A stretch of 64,000 bases of DNA from Lutjanus erythropterus (GCA_020091685.1 CM034600.1:14015908-14079907), one strand, 5' to 3'; positions 1 to 12,859 are shown, counted from the stretch's first letter. Numbers and translations are program-made. The notes: generated by a model not told the origin, from the sequence alone.

Positions 1-293
1 TGTAAGCTAGCTACCACAGACAGAGAAAACATGAACAAATTAATCTTGGTGGCTCTCAGCTTGAATCTCTCATGTAATGTTATACTCATGTTATTTTTTG
101 TCTGGATAGTTTTGAACAAAAACAAGTTGTCAGTAGAAGTCAGTGTTGGAAGTCAGATATTTAAATCCAAGAACTGAGTGTAAAAAAAAAGAGCAATTGT
201 GATCTAACATCGGCTAAGCTGACATCATCAACCATCCATCAACACTGGTGCTCCACTCAGTGACTAGCTAATGTTGCCAGCAGTTATCTAAGA
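1..293. other. Intergenic, nothing recognised
   Basis: AT-rich single-copy-like DNA with no convincing ORF, repeat or RNA gene. It ends where the hAT-type element at 294 begins. Confidence 0.5.
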
Positions 294-612
294 CAGTGGT
301 TCTCAACCACACAACCCCCCAGAATAATTAGGTTAGTGTTTGTGACCCCCAGAACATGATCATTTACGTTGGTTATCGTCATTTTTGTGCTGCTTGATAG
401 ACACGTAATTATAGTGTATTGCTCCTGTGTTTTGAGTTCTTGTCCCTGTGTTAAATATCATTAAAGGCTTGGCAGAGCTGCTTCATGTCTCTCATTCTGC
501 ACTGCTTACCACAATATGTTACTTTATTTTATTCACCATAACCATCTGGCAAACTCCAGAAACGATCCCGCAACCGTTTTGGGGGTTCCAACCCCCAGGT
601 TGAAAACCACTG
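294..612. mobile_element. Non-autonomous hAT-type element (MITE)
   Basis: The left end reads CAGTGGTTCTCAACC and the right end GGTTGAAAACCACTG, an almost perfect terminal inverted repeat of the Charlie/Ac-like hAT type. The 8 bases outside each end (ATCTAAGA at 286-293 and AGCTGACA at 613-620) agree at five of eight positions, and the left one resembles the nTCTAGAn target preferred by many hAT elements, so a decayed 8-bp target duplication is likely. The 319-bp length leaves no room for a transposase. The 102-codon frame overlapping it (516-824) is chance. Confidence 0.8.
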
Positions 613-1479
613 AGCTGACAAAAACTGAGGTAATTATCAAAATGATCAAAAAACATTATATGCAAAAAAACAGAACGCAAATACTACTAGCAATATGTAC
701 AAAGGTAACTGTAAAAACTCAAGGTGTAACATTACTGTACAGTTTAAAGGAAACAAACAGACTTGCACTTCGTAAAACAGATATATATCCAACCACATTA
801 GAGAATACTTCATTGATAGGATGACTTATGTCAAAATATAAAAATTAAATTCCCCAAGCTACACTTGTATACATCAATGCACCAAAGTAAATGGATAATT
901 GAAAGTTGACCTTGTAGTCTTACAACATCACAAGAAAAACTGATAAATAGTGGCAGAGGAGGACATGACAATCTCACCTTTGAACTATGAATGATGAAGA
1001 CTGATCTTTTTATGAAGATTACCGCTGTTTACTCAATGGGCGGAGGCTTACATTTCTCTCAGAGTGTCAGAGTGATGCAATGCCTTCACCTTTTCAAAAA
1101 GGCAGGTGCCTATTTGTATGTTTTCCTTGCCTACAATATGCTTACATCCACCTAAAAATAGAAAGCTGAGACCTGCTCTGGAACTTGGCTTTTAGGTACA
1201 AAGTAAAAACAGCTGTCAATCCTTAAAAAAATGCTTTGGGTTTGTCCTTTTTCCATAGCTTTATTGGTTTTCTGACAATGACAATTCACTCAGACCCACT
1301 TGTCAGTGGTCTTGAATTGGTATTAGCACCCAAGTCTGCTGACCACCAGCTTATCCAAGCACACAGCAACTCAAACACAATGCTAACATTGGTCCAAATC
1401 TCCGCACAATGGTATGGCCACACATTAGTTCCACGCCAAATAAATAGCCGCTGCTTCAGTTCATAAACTCTGGGTTCAG
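613..1479. other. Intergenic, nothing recognised
   Basis: AT-rich sequence with scattered short frames only. No repeat end, RNA fold or splice-flanked frame was recognised. Confidence 0.45.
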
Positions 1480-2250
1480 AGGTCGAGCTATGTCAAGTAG
1501 GCCGCTGAATGAGACGCCATGGGATAAAAGGAGGACAGAGAAAGGGATTTAGACGAGGAGGTGGGTGGGGGTGCTTATAGAATACCCCCGGCATCTCCTT
1601 TTCTCCGGTCCACCCGTTGAGTCTCAAATGCCACTCTACCGTTGGCCCTATTGTACGTCCGTCTCAAAGAGCTTGTCTTCAATTAGTCTGATAAGAGGAG
1701 AGAGGATAAGGGTGGGGCAGATTTGGGGGGGTTACCTGGGCAGCCAGTAATCGCTTTGATGTCACTGGGTTCTTGGTGGCTTTTGTCTTTTTTGCCCCCT
1801 GCGTTGATGCTAAATTTGAGTGTGCAATTTATCTTGTGGCCGGGGCAAACAGCAGTTCCGGAGGCAGCCACCTTCACTTTTGTCATTTTAATGACACCAG
1901 TTGGATCATATAAGAGAGACAACAGGAAAACAGATGCCTGAATGCCATGTCAGAGGATGGAGTCAATCTTGAGTCTCATTAAATCTTCTCTGTGTATGTT
2001 GCACCTCTCTTGGTCCTGAATCATGATTCCTCCTCTATATTCTGCATCTGTCATCAAGACTTCTATAAAAGCTTGGAAAAGCAGGGGCCTCTTTCTCTAT
2101 CCCCTCTTTCTCCTCCCCCGACCCCCCTTTTCTCTCCTTTTACATTCTGTTTGCTGAATGAAAGTTAATTTCGAGCATGTGATATATCACGCCGGGCGAA
2201 CAGCCATTCATTTGGCCACCTTTAGGTAGGTAGGGAGGATACAATCAGAA
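1480..2250. promoter_or_regulatory. Candidate conserved non-coding island
   Basis: A GC-balanced stretch without recognisable repeats between AT-rich flanks. It contains homeodomain-type cores (ATTAGT near 1683), a GCAATTTATCTTGTGG segment near 1826 and a pyrimidine tract at about 2085-2140. No coding frame is supported. The call rests on sequence texture alone, and conservation in other fish would be needed to support it. Confidence 0.25.
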
Positions 2251-2680
2251 GAAAGAGAGGTAGCGGGATGTGAAAAAGAACCTGAGAGTGAGGCAAAGAG
2301 AGAAGATAGAGGAGGAAAAAGAGTATGAGTGAAAGTTATTACCAGCGGTGTCTGCTGATTGCATTCGGCAGGGGATAGGAAATGGGCAGCCAATGAACCA
2401 TCTAAACTCAGTGCCCTGAGATCCTACTGCTGCAGGGGGGGGTGTAGCAGTTAAACGAGACAAAGCATCAGAAAGACAGGTTTTAAGACAGCTTATGAGG
2501 GATAGATGAAGTCCAGCCATTAGTGCCAAGCATCTTATAAATTCCTCAAGTGCTTTACTCTGTAAGGAAACAAACAGTTGTAACCACAAATACTTGATGG
2601 GTCATCTTGATGAGTATCCCTTCCTGTAGAAGATTCTCACAGTGTGGGTCTAGTGGAGACTTTCATGACTGTTATTGTCA
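2251..2680. other. Purine-rich intergenic DNA
   Basis: The + strand is purine-rich (GAAAGAGAGG-like runs at 2250-2330). This makes long open frames on the minus strand that I regard as compositional. There is no gene evidence. Confidence 0.45.
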
Positions 2681-2703
2681 TTAAAGGGACAATGCACCCC
2701 AAA

Positions 2704-2730
2704 AACACACACATATATATATATATATAT
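2704..2730. repeat. Compound (CA)n(TA)n microsatellite
   Basis: A short CA run passes into about ten TA units inside the transposon's left half. Confidence 0.9.
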
Positions 2731-2974
2731 TGTAATTGGTGTGACTTTCCAAGTTTTGGAGATATCAACCTTCTCTCAAATACAATAGAGGCAGATGGCA
2801 CTCAGCTTGTGGTGTTCAAAGTGCCAAATGCCTGCATCTACTCATAGATGAGAGGCTCACGCTCGTGACAGTATGGGATGTAAACATTATTTGCATCATT
2901 CTCAGCTGAGCTGTAACCTCTAGTCCATGAGCAGATTTGGGTAGATAGAAAGATAGAAAATGCAGTAGTTCCTA

Positions 2975-3488
2975 CCAGTGCCGTCAAAACTATTAATTGA
3001 TCTATAAATATCAATGCTGAATATTTGAAATGGTGTCAGTAGTAATTTTTTCAGCACTGATATTCACATAGTACCCACACATGTTGTTCTTGTTACTTGT
3101 CGCATGCAGCTGTTGTCATGGTGAAGCCTTGATACATTTATCTTTTAATAAAAATCAGAAACTGTATGGCATCAAAGTTGACTCTAAATTTTTCCTAGGT
3201 GTATCAAAAATGGCATATTGTATGACAGGAAAATGTATAATGGATATTTTCAAGGTACTGTACTGAAATTAGAAATTCTACAATCATGACAACTCATGAG
3301 TCAAAGGGAAACAAACTGAGGACAGAAAGAACTGGAAATGATTTGGTAGCATACAGTATATATACAGTTGTTCAAGAGGCACTGGATTATTTACACAATA
3401 TTATCATGTTTATTATTAACATGCTGTCAATATTTTATTTTTTAAATATGACGGTTATCGTCAATACCGGTATATTGTGATACCCCTA
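2975..3488. repeat. Repeat nested inside the TTAA element
   Basis: This block interrupts the outer transposon: the related copy at 34331-35361 has no equivalent. It ends with a segment of the form GACGGTTATCGTCAATACCG, then GTATATTGTGATACCCCTAG, which I recognise as a recurrent teleost repeat end. The boundaries are approximate and the class is unknown. Confidence 0.45.
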
Positions 3489-3630
3489 GTTCCATTAAAT
3501 TCAAGAGAAGGTTGACATCTCAGAGCTGATATCTCCAAAACTCTGAAACTCACACCAAAACTATCTAAAGGGATAAACAGGCCAGGGTAAAAGTATGTAT
3601 TTTTGATTTGGGGGTGAACTATCCCTTTAA

Positions 3631-4493
3631 ACAATCTGACTTCACATGTTCCATCTCTCGTTATGGTCACTACAAATTATGCACATGTTGATTCCTCAGA
3701 AGAATATATTTCACTTTGCTCCCTGGCAGTGAAAAGCTCACTGCCTCTGATCTTCACCTGGTGACTGAATAAGCTGCTGTGACAATCCACCAACACTGTC
3801 TGCCAGTATCTTGTCAATGTGTTATCACCATGAGGCCTGATTTGGCAAGGCCACCGGCTGTCACAGCTGTAAACTCTCACACAGACACCAACAGACTCTC
3901 AAGCACTGCTGTGTGCAAGCAGAGCCCCTGACCCTAACACATCACAATTCAAACCGCCTCGCTCCACAAATGTAACTCTCATCATCCAACGTCTGAACAT
4001 CAAAGAGAAAGACGTTTATTTTATTCCAGTAGAATATTTATTTATAACTAAAAATGAAAGTTATACATCAACTTTTGTTACACATTATATCAAATGCACC
4101 TGAGAAGAGTTTGCTTGTCCAACCATCTGTTCCTCACACAGCCCACGCTTGGTCCAACTGTGCTGCAATCCACCTACCCTGCTAGTAAACAGCTACGACA
4201 CAAAGACAGTGTACTGTACTACACACTAATAGCGGAAAGCTGTTTGCTAATACAGGTGCGGAATGTGCTAAGCCAGGCAGTGTGGGGGTCGGAGGGGAGT
4301 GTGTGTGTGTGTCTTGGCCTCTTTGAGTGTGTGTGTTAAACAGCAGAGCAGGGATCTACGAGCATTGTGTGCGTCCTGCCTAATCACTGTCATATGGAAG
4401 GGATTGAAGTGACCACTGCCACGCAATGGGCTGGATCACACCACATCTGTCACCAGCTAGGTCCCCTCTGTGTGTGTGTGTGTGTGTTAGAAA
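3631..4493. other. Intergenic, short GT tracts only
   Basis: No gene or complete repeat was seen. Short GT tracts occur near 4301-4335 and 4470-4488. Confidence 0.45.
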
Positions 4494-4650
4494 CATTTGT
4501 GTTACATTTCAGGCATTTCACAGACAGTCTCTTATCCAGACTGAATGATGGTGACAGGTAGATATTCAGCATCTTGCTCAAGGACACTGACTCGACATGT
4601 GGGTATTGACTGGCACGAGTGTAAATCATGCAATCTCCTCCTTGTATTTG
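4494..4650. repeat. Worn SINE-like fragment
   Basis: It contains a variant of the widespread fish motif for CATTTAGCAGACGCTTTTATCC (here GCATTTCACAGACAG, then TCTTATCCAGAC). About 50 bases later comes CATCTTGCTCAAGGACACTG and then CGACATGTGGGT. The order and spacing match the common teleost interspersed repeat, although the copy is strongly diverged. Confidence 0.6.
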
Positions 4651-6596
4651 ACCATTGCTGCCACTTGCATAGCAACCCTTCTCAGTTCAATGCCTAAACG
4701 GCATTGATGACAGACAAGGAAGACCCCCCTATTCAATACAGACGCAAAACTCACGTGGTAACTTCAGCGCTTGTATAAGACCTCAGTGTCTGCATATACC
4801 TGAGAGTCTCAGTTCGTCTTGCTGTCGGCAGGCATACAGAAGAAGAGCAATGTCTGCTGATCCTCTGAAACAAATCGAATCTACTAGCATGACAGAGCTA
4901 GCAGCCCCATCTGTAAGCGCTTATCGTGATGGATCCAGCCCTCTAACCACACATCTAGCTGCTCGAGAGGGACAGAGATAGAGGGACAGAGAAAAGACTG
5001 AGGTCATGAGAAATGAGACAGATGACAGAGGACAGCCCAGCCCAAGGAGAAGAAGCTGGGCAAAGCCGAGGCCTGCACATTTTCATAACCCCCCTTTCCA
5101 AATAAAGAACACATTATAGGACTATCAATCAAAACTGCAGAGTGGATGGATGATTGTTCAGTCAGATGTGAGCAACTAGATCAGGATTTACAAAGCAAAT
5201 CATGGTGAATCTGGATCGTAATTTGATGCTTGAATCAATATTAAAGTACTCTCGCATCTACTGTTTTTTCCCTTTTTATCTAATTCTTGCAGTCTTTCAA
5301 TTTATTGTATAGTTTTTCATATGACCCATTAGGCCAGAAACATACTTGTTTTAAACTTTGTGTTTGCATTTTCGTACGCTCATTTCTGAGGGTGTACACA
5401 AGACTCAGGATATGCAAGACACCCAAGATGAGGTATGTCTGTGCATAGTTAAAAGCAAACATATCTCTGGCTGTAATACACAGCTACGTCTTCATGTGAC
5501 ACCTTATCCAAGGTTGCATGTCTAAGAGTTATCTTTCAACTTCTCAGATTTTGTGATGCAAATATTTTCAGAGGCCTGGAGAAAGACCCAGAAAGATCTC
5601 TGGTCCCTAGAAGTAACTGTAGAGTGGTAAGGGAGGGTAAGAGGGGTAAAATCATTCCACTACGTCAAGTTGTCCTGTTTGCCCTGGGTAAAGGCAGGTG
5701 TGGATGCAGACCCATGCTGAGTCTGAATATGCTGAATATAAATGGATGTGTGCACAGACAGCCACGGAAACCATGAATGCATAGTAGTGTAAACCGAGCT
5801 GCTCAGAGGAGGAGAGGCCTCACCTGGTAAGTCTCCACAATAAATGATGGCAACTTAATACGATGCAGTCTCAAAAAAATGAGGCAATAACAATAATAAT
5901 AATACATTATACTTATCTTGTGCTTTTCAGGACGCTCAAAGATGTTTTATAAAATAAAACAAAACAAAAGAACAAATAAGGGATGAGGCGAAGAAACTAT
6001 CAGTGATTGAAAGCAGAGATTACGGCACATTTTGATTCATCATTAGTGTAGTTAGCAAACATTAGCACAAAATTTGGGAGTTTAATAAAAGCTATAACCC
6101 TGCTTGTTTACTATCTTATGTGAAAGTCACTGTCACCCTGAACGACCCCACTGATCCTCATTCAAAAATCTGGTGATTCAATAAAATGCTGCTTGTATGA
6201 AAAAAGCAACAAGTGGTCTTGTATTCATATTGAACAGCCACATCTGATTCAGCTGACAAAAATTCAGAGTTGGGTACAGCCCCAATTTCAGACGGAAAAT
6301 AACTTAATTTTTGCAGCAGAGTGTACTCTTTTAACTGCAGCCATTTCATATGAAATAGTAGTGTAAACACAGGTGTTACAGAGTCCGGGTGCTGCTATTG
6401 TGCATGTTGGCTCACTGGAAAGGCTCTGCTACAATAAATGGAACGGGACCTTCATTAGTATCATTGGTGTTAACCCTACTGTTACTTACCAATATGGCTG
6501 CCATGAAAAAGATCTGTAAAGTTTGAATCATCTTCTATTCATTGTCACTTCTTAGATTATACTTATGACCACCTGTGAAGATCCCAAACTCCAGAT
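4651..6596. other. Intergenic, nothing recognised
   Basis: Mixed-composition DNA without a supported gene, repeat or RNA. A small (AAT)n tract is near 5890-5905. Confidence 0.4.
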
Positions 6597-6706
6597 TTGG
6601 AACCACAGCTCTGTACTTTGCAGTTCAGTTCTGTCCTGCACCAGCAGCAGTCAGAAAAAACCGGAGCTATGAACAAGGAACAAGCAGCAGAGTTGTTGTT
6701 TCACAG

Positions 6707-6923
6707 ACGTGTCCCCACAATGGCGGCTATCACCTTTGACCCTGCACACCCAAACATTGTCCAGGAGACCATTTGTCCCTGCAGCACAACAACCAACTGC
6801 CCAAGTCTCCCCGTCCCTTTGGCCAACCCCGTTTCCTCCACTAAAAACAAGTCATCACCCCCTCCTACACCCACTAGCACCCCCAGCATCCGGCAGAACA
6901 TGAGGCGCAGCACCAGCTTCTGA
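6707..6923 (+). CDS. Possible terminal coding exon (tentative, unassigned)
   Basis: A pyrimidine-leaning TTGTTGTTTCACAG ends at 6706 and could be a splice acceptor. From there a phase-1 frame stays open for 71 codons to TGA at 6921-6923. The product begins RVPTMAAITFDPAHPNIVQE, continues into a Ser/Thr/Pro-rich stretch (SSPPPTPTSTPSIRQ) and ends NMRRSTSF; the last three residues fit a class I PDZ ligand pattern. The mixed hydrophobic, Pro and basic composition looks more protein-like than the other frames here. I recognise no family. The opposite strand is also open for about 295 codons over this region, which weakens the case, and the frame could be chance inside a conserved non-coding block. 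Confidence 0.2.
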
Positions 6924-8460
6924 GCGGCCTGTTCTTTATTGTGCCTTCTTCCTGCTGTACTTTTCTCCTGACCCCCTGTTGTTGTCTTTCCGCTGCCACC
7001 CCCCGCCTCTTCCTCTTCTTCGCCCACCCTCCCTCCCTCCACCGATCCCTGTTTCGTGCTAATTAATTTAATCCTGTAAGCAGGTGTAAGCCCCGTCATT
7101 AAGTGGAGCCAAGTCACAGTAAATGGGGGGTGGAGGGAAGGAGGGGGGGCATTGTGAAAGCAAGGACAGAGTGGGCATAAACAACAAATGGGGAAATTGG
7201 TGGCAAAGCGGAAAAATCCTGTTTTTTTTTTTTGTTTTTGTTTTTGTTTTTTTACACAAGGGGCAACAGGAGGAGGGCACAGAGAGGAAAGGGAGTCCAA
7301 AAGAAGGGGAAATCTTGTTTTCACTTTCTCTAAGGAGACGAGTGCTAATGTGAGGGGGCATTCATTGAATGTTATATCGATATCTCTCTCTCTCACACCA
7401 TCCATTTCTCTCGCTTCCTCTCTTCTCTCTTTTTGTGTCTCTTCCCGGAGATAGCTCCAATGGTGGTGAGAGTGAAAGAGAAAGGGAGAAAGGGGTGAAA
7501 AATGGGGACGCAAGGCTTGTTTTTCTCCTTGGGCCAAACAGAGCAGGACTATGGGCCTGAGTCTGCACAAGTTCTTTTTATTTGCCAACCATCCTTTCTC
7601 TGTCTCTGTCTATCCCTTTTCGTGGGACCAGGGGGGTCTGAATTGAATCTGTTGGGAGGGGGGATGTGCGGGGCATCCGAGTGTTGTGAAGCAGTGGGTC
7701 TTAGCAACTGGTGATGCCCCCTGGACTGGAGTTACAGAGATGCTGCTGTAGCAATAGGGGGCAAAGTAAAGGGAAGAAAGGGAGAGAGGGGGTGAGTTTG
7801 TTAGGTGGCATCCAGACCGCATGCCAGGAGCTCCCAAGTGGTTTCTTCCGCTGGGGTCCTCTGTCCGTCCTCCAATGGGGCAGCAGTTTACCATGCTGCT
7901 CGCAGCCCCAGAGAAAATGGACTGAGCGGGCCGCTATTCTTCTCCACTGGCCTCAATCCCCCGGCAGCAGTCAATCAATCCCGCTCTCCCGTCCCCTCTC
8001 CTTCTGTCAGGCTCTATCGGCACCTCAATCTGCCTCCCAGCGCACATCCTCTGGCAAAATAGAGGTCGCAATTCAGGCGCTCACTTTCTCTCCCTCTCTC
8101 TTTTTCCCCCCTAATTCCTTTTTAACTCAGTGAGCGGGTGTCAGGGATACAACTTGGTGCATTCCTGCCTGGCTTGTAGCGCAACAAGCTATTGAGCAGG
8201 AGATAAGCCTCTCTTTTAGGAGGGGTTGAGGAGAATTGAATTCAAGCCCTGAGTGACGGGAGGAGGAAGATTTATCCCCGTCGATGGACAATGCCGCCTT
8301 TTCGGGGACTTTAATCTCCCCGGGACAATGGGCCTGGTTTTCCTCCTACCACCAACTCCACCACCACCGCCACCTCCGTCCCCCTGTGCTTTTCCCACGA
8401 TAGTTGCTGATTAGCACCACGGGCCGATTGGACATAAGCCATTATCTCTATCTTGTTGGG
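6924..8460. promoter_or_regulatory. Candidate conserved non-coding cluster (or long 3' UTR)
   Basis: A long stretch without recognisable transposons, with homeodomain-type cores (CTAATTAATTTAATCC near 7060), GACTTTAATCTCCCC near 8308 and GCTGATTAGCACCAC near 8406. It is interrupted by a (T/GT5) run at about 7220-7252 and CT/GA-rich tracts at 7260-7500. If the exon at 6707-6923 is real, part of this would be its 3' UTR. Otherwise it is a candidate regulatory block. Confidence 0.35.
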
Positions 8461-9920
8461 TTTTTTTTTTTTTTTTTGTCAAAGGGACTCATCTATGTTT
8501 TTGTCAGGAGAGAAACAAGACAGCTTCGAGGAAAGTGATAAAAAAAAAAAGACAGTGAGAGGGTAAAGGATTTGTAAGGCGATGAAGAGAAATGAGGAGA
8601 CAGACAGACAGGGAAGAGAAATTGAAAGGAGGCCGGGAGTGGTGAAAACGGTAGCGTGAGTGCCAAGTTCATTGAGTGTGCCCAGGACAGAGGGTGATTC
8701 CACTCAGCTGGGTAGACACTCACACAAACACACACGCACGCACAGTCATTACTATGAGGCGTGCAACCCAGAGGAGAAGAGGAAGGGTTAGAGAAGGATT
8801 TTCCAGGATTTGGGGTGGGGTAGGGTTCGGATAAGGTAACCTGCACCAGTGAAGCAATGTAGTCTAATACAGTAGCTGTTTAATAAATCCTACTTTCGTG
8901 AAGGATATAATTTATCCTGAAAGTGTTTTGGGGAGGTGCTGACTCAACTTTGTGGTTGTTCTCTGAAACGATTTTAGTCGCAAGCTTCACTTGAACATGA
9001 ACTGTCAGACAGGTTTAGAAGTTGTGTTCAATCCAACTGACTAAACCCAACCTGAACTATTACTCATAACTTACATTTTACATTTCCATTGCATGACTAC
9101 TTGCTGGTGTATTTTGTTTTGTCCTACTGCATCCCCTACTGCTGTCGTGCAATGCAATGAGGATGGTTATAAGAGGACTGACTTTTTTTAAGTACGCCAC
9201 GTGAATATGACTTGCAGTGCCATCACATCCATTTCTCTGCAGAGACCCAAGTAAGTAAGTTATGTCAAATGAGAGAGACAAAACTAAAAAAGTAATCCAA
9301 GAAAGCTATAAGAATTTCCGAAAGACATAATATTCTTTGTATATGACTCAGTCGGTAACATTTAGACAAACTGTGAAGCTCAGTCCTAGCTTGGAACCTG
9401 TCCTTTGATTTTCAGTTTCAAAGGGGCGCAGACCAAAATGCCTCTGGATGCAACTGAATAGACCTACAACCAATCAAAGCAAGTTGGTAGATGGTAAATT
9501 AAACTTATCAAATCCTGCCTGAAGTACAGTAAACACATATTTCCTATCAACAAAAACTTTAATTGCAGTTGTTTTTTCTTCTTTTAGAGAAAATATACTG
9601 TCAAGTGCATTAAATACTAAGATGGGAGCAAATTCAAAAGAAACAGTTCCACATCAGCTGCAGCTATCTTGGTTGTTTGCAAAAATGCCTCAACAGCTAA
9701 TAAGGTTGTGCTCCTCTCTACAGTCATCGTACCCCATATTAGATCAACGGCTGCTATTGGCCCGACCAGATCCAGGAGGGGCAGAAATCTGTCTGTACAG
9801 GAGGGAGGCCAGACGTATCTGCCCGAGCAAATAAAAGATAAACTTTTGGATTTATCTGGTTCTCAGGCAACCCAAATACAGAAGAAGAATGAAAATATGG
9901 AAATATGTGGCTCTGAAAAT
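8461..9920. other. Intergenic with poly-T/poly-A tracts
   Basis: A T tract at 8461-8477 and an A tract near 8539-8549 occur in purine-rich DNA. From about 8850 on the sequence is AT-rich. No gene is supported; an AATAAA-type hexamer at about 8881 stands alone. Confidence 0.4.
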
Positions 9921-10195
9921 AACAATTAGTTTCATTAACAATTAATTTGTTCATTTTTTTAATTAATCACTAACTAATCCATTCTATAAAAGGTTTTTAA
10001 AAACAGTGAAAAACCCCGTCCAAATTTCCCAGAGCCTTAAGAACCACATTGCTTGTTTTGTTCGACCAAATAATTCAAAACCCCAAGATATACTATTTAC
10101 AGTAATACAACTACAAATCCACACAATTGATGATCAGTTATCAAAACTATTGTTGATTATTTGCCTGATCAATTAATTAACTAATAGTTTTAGCT
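9921..10195. repeat. AT-rich interspersed repeat, diverged copy
   Basis: Its layout matches the copies at 17697-18047 and 51435-51797: an AATTAATTTG-type start, an inner CCCAGAGCC block, and an end with ATCAATTAATTAACTAATAG. This copy is the most diverged of the three. Confidence 0.5.
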
Positions 10196-10864
10196 CTAGA
10201 AATGTGTGTGCAGGAAAGAATCATTGTGGATGTGATGTCTGAACACACAGTCCTACCTGAAATTCATAAAGATAACCACTGACATCTTTTTCAAGTTGAC
10301 TGTAAAATGACAGATTTTAAATTTGAATCTCAACCTGAGACACTGGTTTTTCAGAAGATGTGTATGGCAACAAAGTCTAAATTTATAAGTGCATTACACA
10401 TGCAGAAGTTGTTACAAAGTCTGTCAGGCAGTATGTGTGAGTTATAACTGTTATGTAATGCAATGAGATGCTATAATATCAAATCTCCCTCTCTTGGCAT
10501 TGGCGAGAGTCAATCTGTCGAGCGTTTACTCCGCTGTGAAAAGTTACAGCCTCATTCCCCTTCTCCTGTACTTGCATTCACTGCTGTGCACAAACACACA
10601 CAGATGCACACACTTCCTCCACATTACATTAAATCTCTGAATTATGGGTTACCAATTTCTAGTCAATGTACTGTGCGCCCTTTTTTCTGCTAAGCTGGAT
10701 GTCTTGAGCGGAGTGTGTTTCCACGTCCAAACCACACCACGGGACGCTCCTAACCCAGCGGGACGATCTGAAAAAATAAATACTGCCATAATTACAGAAG
10801 AGAGAGACATGGGCCATGTCTGACATGACAAACCCCAGATGGATATCTCAGCCTGACCCTGCAT

Positions 10865-10869
<5 letters not shown>
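10196..10869. other. Intergenic, nothing recognised
   Basis: AT-rich DNA with no gene or repeat identified ahead of the GT microsatellite. Confidence 0.4.

Positions 10870-10917
<48 letters not shown>
10870..10917. repeat. (GT)n microsatellite
   Basis: About 24 uninterrupted GT units. Open frames of Val-Cys or Thr-His repeats across it are artefacts. Confidence 0.98.
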
Positions 10918-10918
<1 letters not shown>

Positions 10919-12859
10919 TGGGCATGTTTGTGTATATGTTTGTACCCCTTTTTGTGTGAGTTGGTGTGTGTGTGTGCTTGAGTGGAAACATGACCTAGGT
11001 TCCACGTCAACATGGGCCCCATGTGTTTTGTGGGGGGCCATGATGGAGAGACAATGTCTAGAGACTTAAGGTAGAAGGAAAGAATCAGGACAAAAAAAGG
11101 AGAAGTGCGACAGACAGCCTGAAATACAGAGGGACAGAAACTGAGGACAAGCAAAGAAGAGACAGAAAGCACCGACAGAAATCTCTGGATGTGATTTGGG
11201 GAAGCTTAGAGTAAATATTTATTTCCCATCGCTGGGCCTGTCAGTGGTAGCGTGATGGATTCACCGCCTGATGTCTTCCAACACACACTGCTGCTATTCA
11301 AAGACGCCTGTCCCCCCTTGTGTTTATGGTGGCATGACTTGCACTGCGGCAGACTGCTACACAATACAAACGAAAAATGAGATACTTATGCTGCTGTGGG
11401 CGCACGGATACACAGTCGCAGCCCCACACATTCACACACACACAGACACTCACAAACAGACAAACACACGTGTCTCGTAAATGCATTCCTTTGTTGAAGG
11501 GAAGATTACCAGCTCAGCTTATCCCTGCTTGTTTTGCGCTTTTTCCCTTTCTGTGTGAATGTGTGTGTGTGTAATACCTGTCTTTGTGGCTACACAATAT
11601 GCTGAATCCAAGATATCTCAATCCAACTCTCTGTTGCCCACACACACATACACAGACACCCACATACATATAATTTGTGCTTGTGTGATGTCTCTATCTT
11701 TGCTAACACACGCACATTAAAAAAAAAAGTTGAGTAGAGATTAGAAGAGTTGTGTAATTAAGATTTAAAAAAGTAACTTTGTTCCATTATCGTAACAGAA
11801 AAAATATAATCAGATTACTGATACTTTTAGTAAAAATTGGAATTTGCAGGATTTTGCAATATATGATAAAACAAAGAACAACATACTACCACATGCAGTG
11901 CACAAACATTAAAACACTTCACAAGTCTCACAAAAATACAGTTAGTGACCAAACCTGTCGATATTACTGCTACTGCTGCCACATACGAAAAATATTTTGG
12001 GACTGTAGGTGGTGATGCTGATGACTGGGATGGTGTGTGGGTAAAAACACCAAGCACACACTGGAGTAATTTTATGGCAGTTCACTTGAAGTGTGAGTAG
12101 CATACTTAACAAAGCACATTTAAATGTACCAGATGTAAGTTCTGCCGTGAGGCGTCTCTCTCACATTAAAACAATAGCAAAAGCTGTGGTTTGATGACAT
12201 TGTGAAATAGCGTGGAGCTGTTTTCTTCACTTTTAAAAAAAACACCACAGCTGACGAAAATCTGTCTGAGATGATTCAGGCAGAAATCATGTTCACGGAC
12301 GAGGTAATATTAGAGTTTAATTCACACTACGTTTCATCACATTTGCTGACTTCCTCCGTCATTCTTTGATGTGTTCAACGTGTCCCATATTTTCTCTGAC
12401 GTTTAGACTTTTTAATGTAGAATTGTTACATATTACAGCTTTAAAAGTGCCCAATTACTGCTAATAATCTAAACATACATTTGTGTGTAACAAAGGAAGG
12501 AATATCTAGACTAACAACTAATAAACCAAACAATGAACATAAATCATTATATTAAGCTAAACAATTTTATCATATTTGGTATTGAAGTAACCCAAAAGTA
12601 AGGGATTGTAATCAAGTTATGCTGTAATATTTTGATCCTTAGTTTAGGTTACTGACTACATGCTTTAACAGGTTTTTTTTTCACATTATTCAAGTAACCC
12701 TTCCAACCCTGAATATATGACAAGAGCAGTAAAAACTCAGCTAATGTGTAACGGGAAAATAACAGGAATACATCTTCACCATATTCTATCTGATCATTTT
12801 CAGCCACCATATCCAGCTTTTCCATTTCTGTCACTGCTCAAAGTGCTTCCTCAGTGTTT
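10918..12859. other. Intergenic with short CA/GT tracts
   Basis: Small CA/GT clusters lie at about 11425-11470, 11556-11573 and 11640-11672. The remainder is AT-rich and holds no supported gene. Confidence 0.45.

Larger units (their letters stand above)
2681..3630. mobile_element. TTAA-flanked non-autonomous DNA transposon, copy 1
   Basis: The left end is TTAA followed by AGGGACAATGCACCCC, and the right end is GGGGTGAACTATCCCT followed by TTAA. This gives an inverted repeat bounded by a 4-bp TTAA duplication. Internal blocks (TTTTGGAGATATC, then AGATGGCACTCAG, and inverted counterparts such as GATATCTCCAAAAC near 3530) recur in the copy at 34331-35361. TTAA targets are typical of piggyBac- and Kolobok-type transposons; I do not assign the superfamily. 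No transposase frame is present. A second repeat is nested at about 2975-3488. Confidence 0.75.

Noticed and set aside
6701-7588. 295-codon minus-strand open frame
   Set aside because: It is purine/pyrimidine-driven (Lys-rich KQKQKQKKK and Glu/Gly runs), crosses a poly-T/GT5 tract and shows no domain.
8876-8892. Polyadenylation signal for the possible exon at 6707-6923
   Set aside because: A single AATAAA-type hexamer in AT-rich DNA about 2 kb downstream carries little information.
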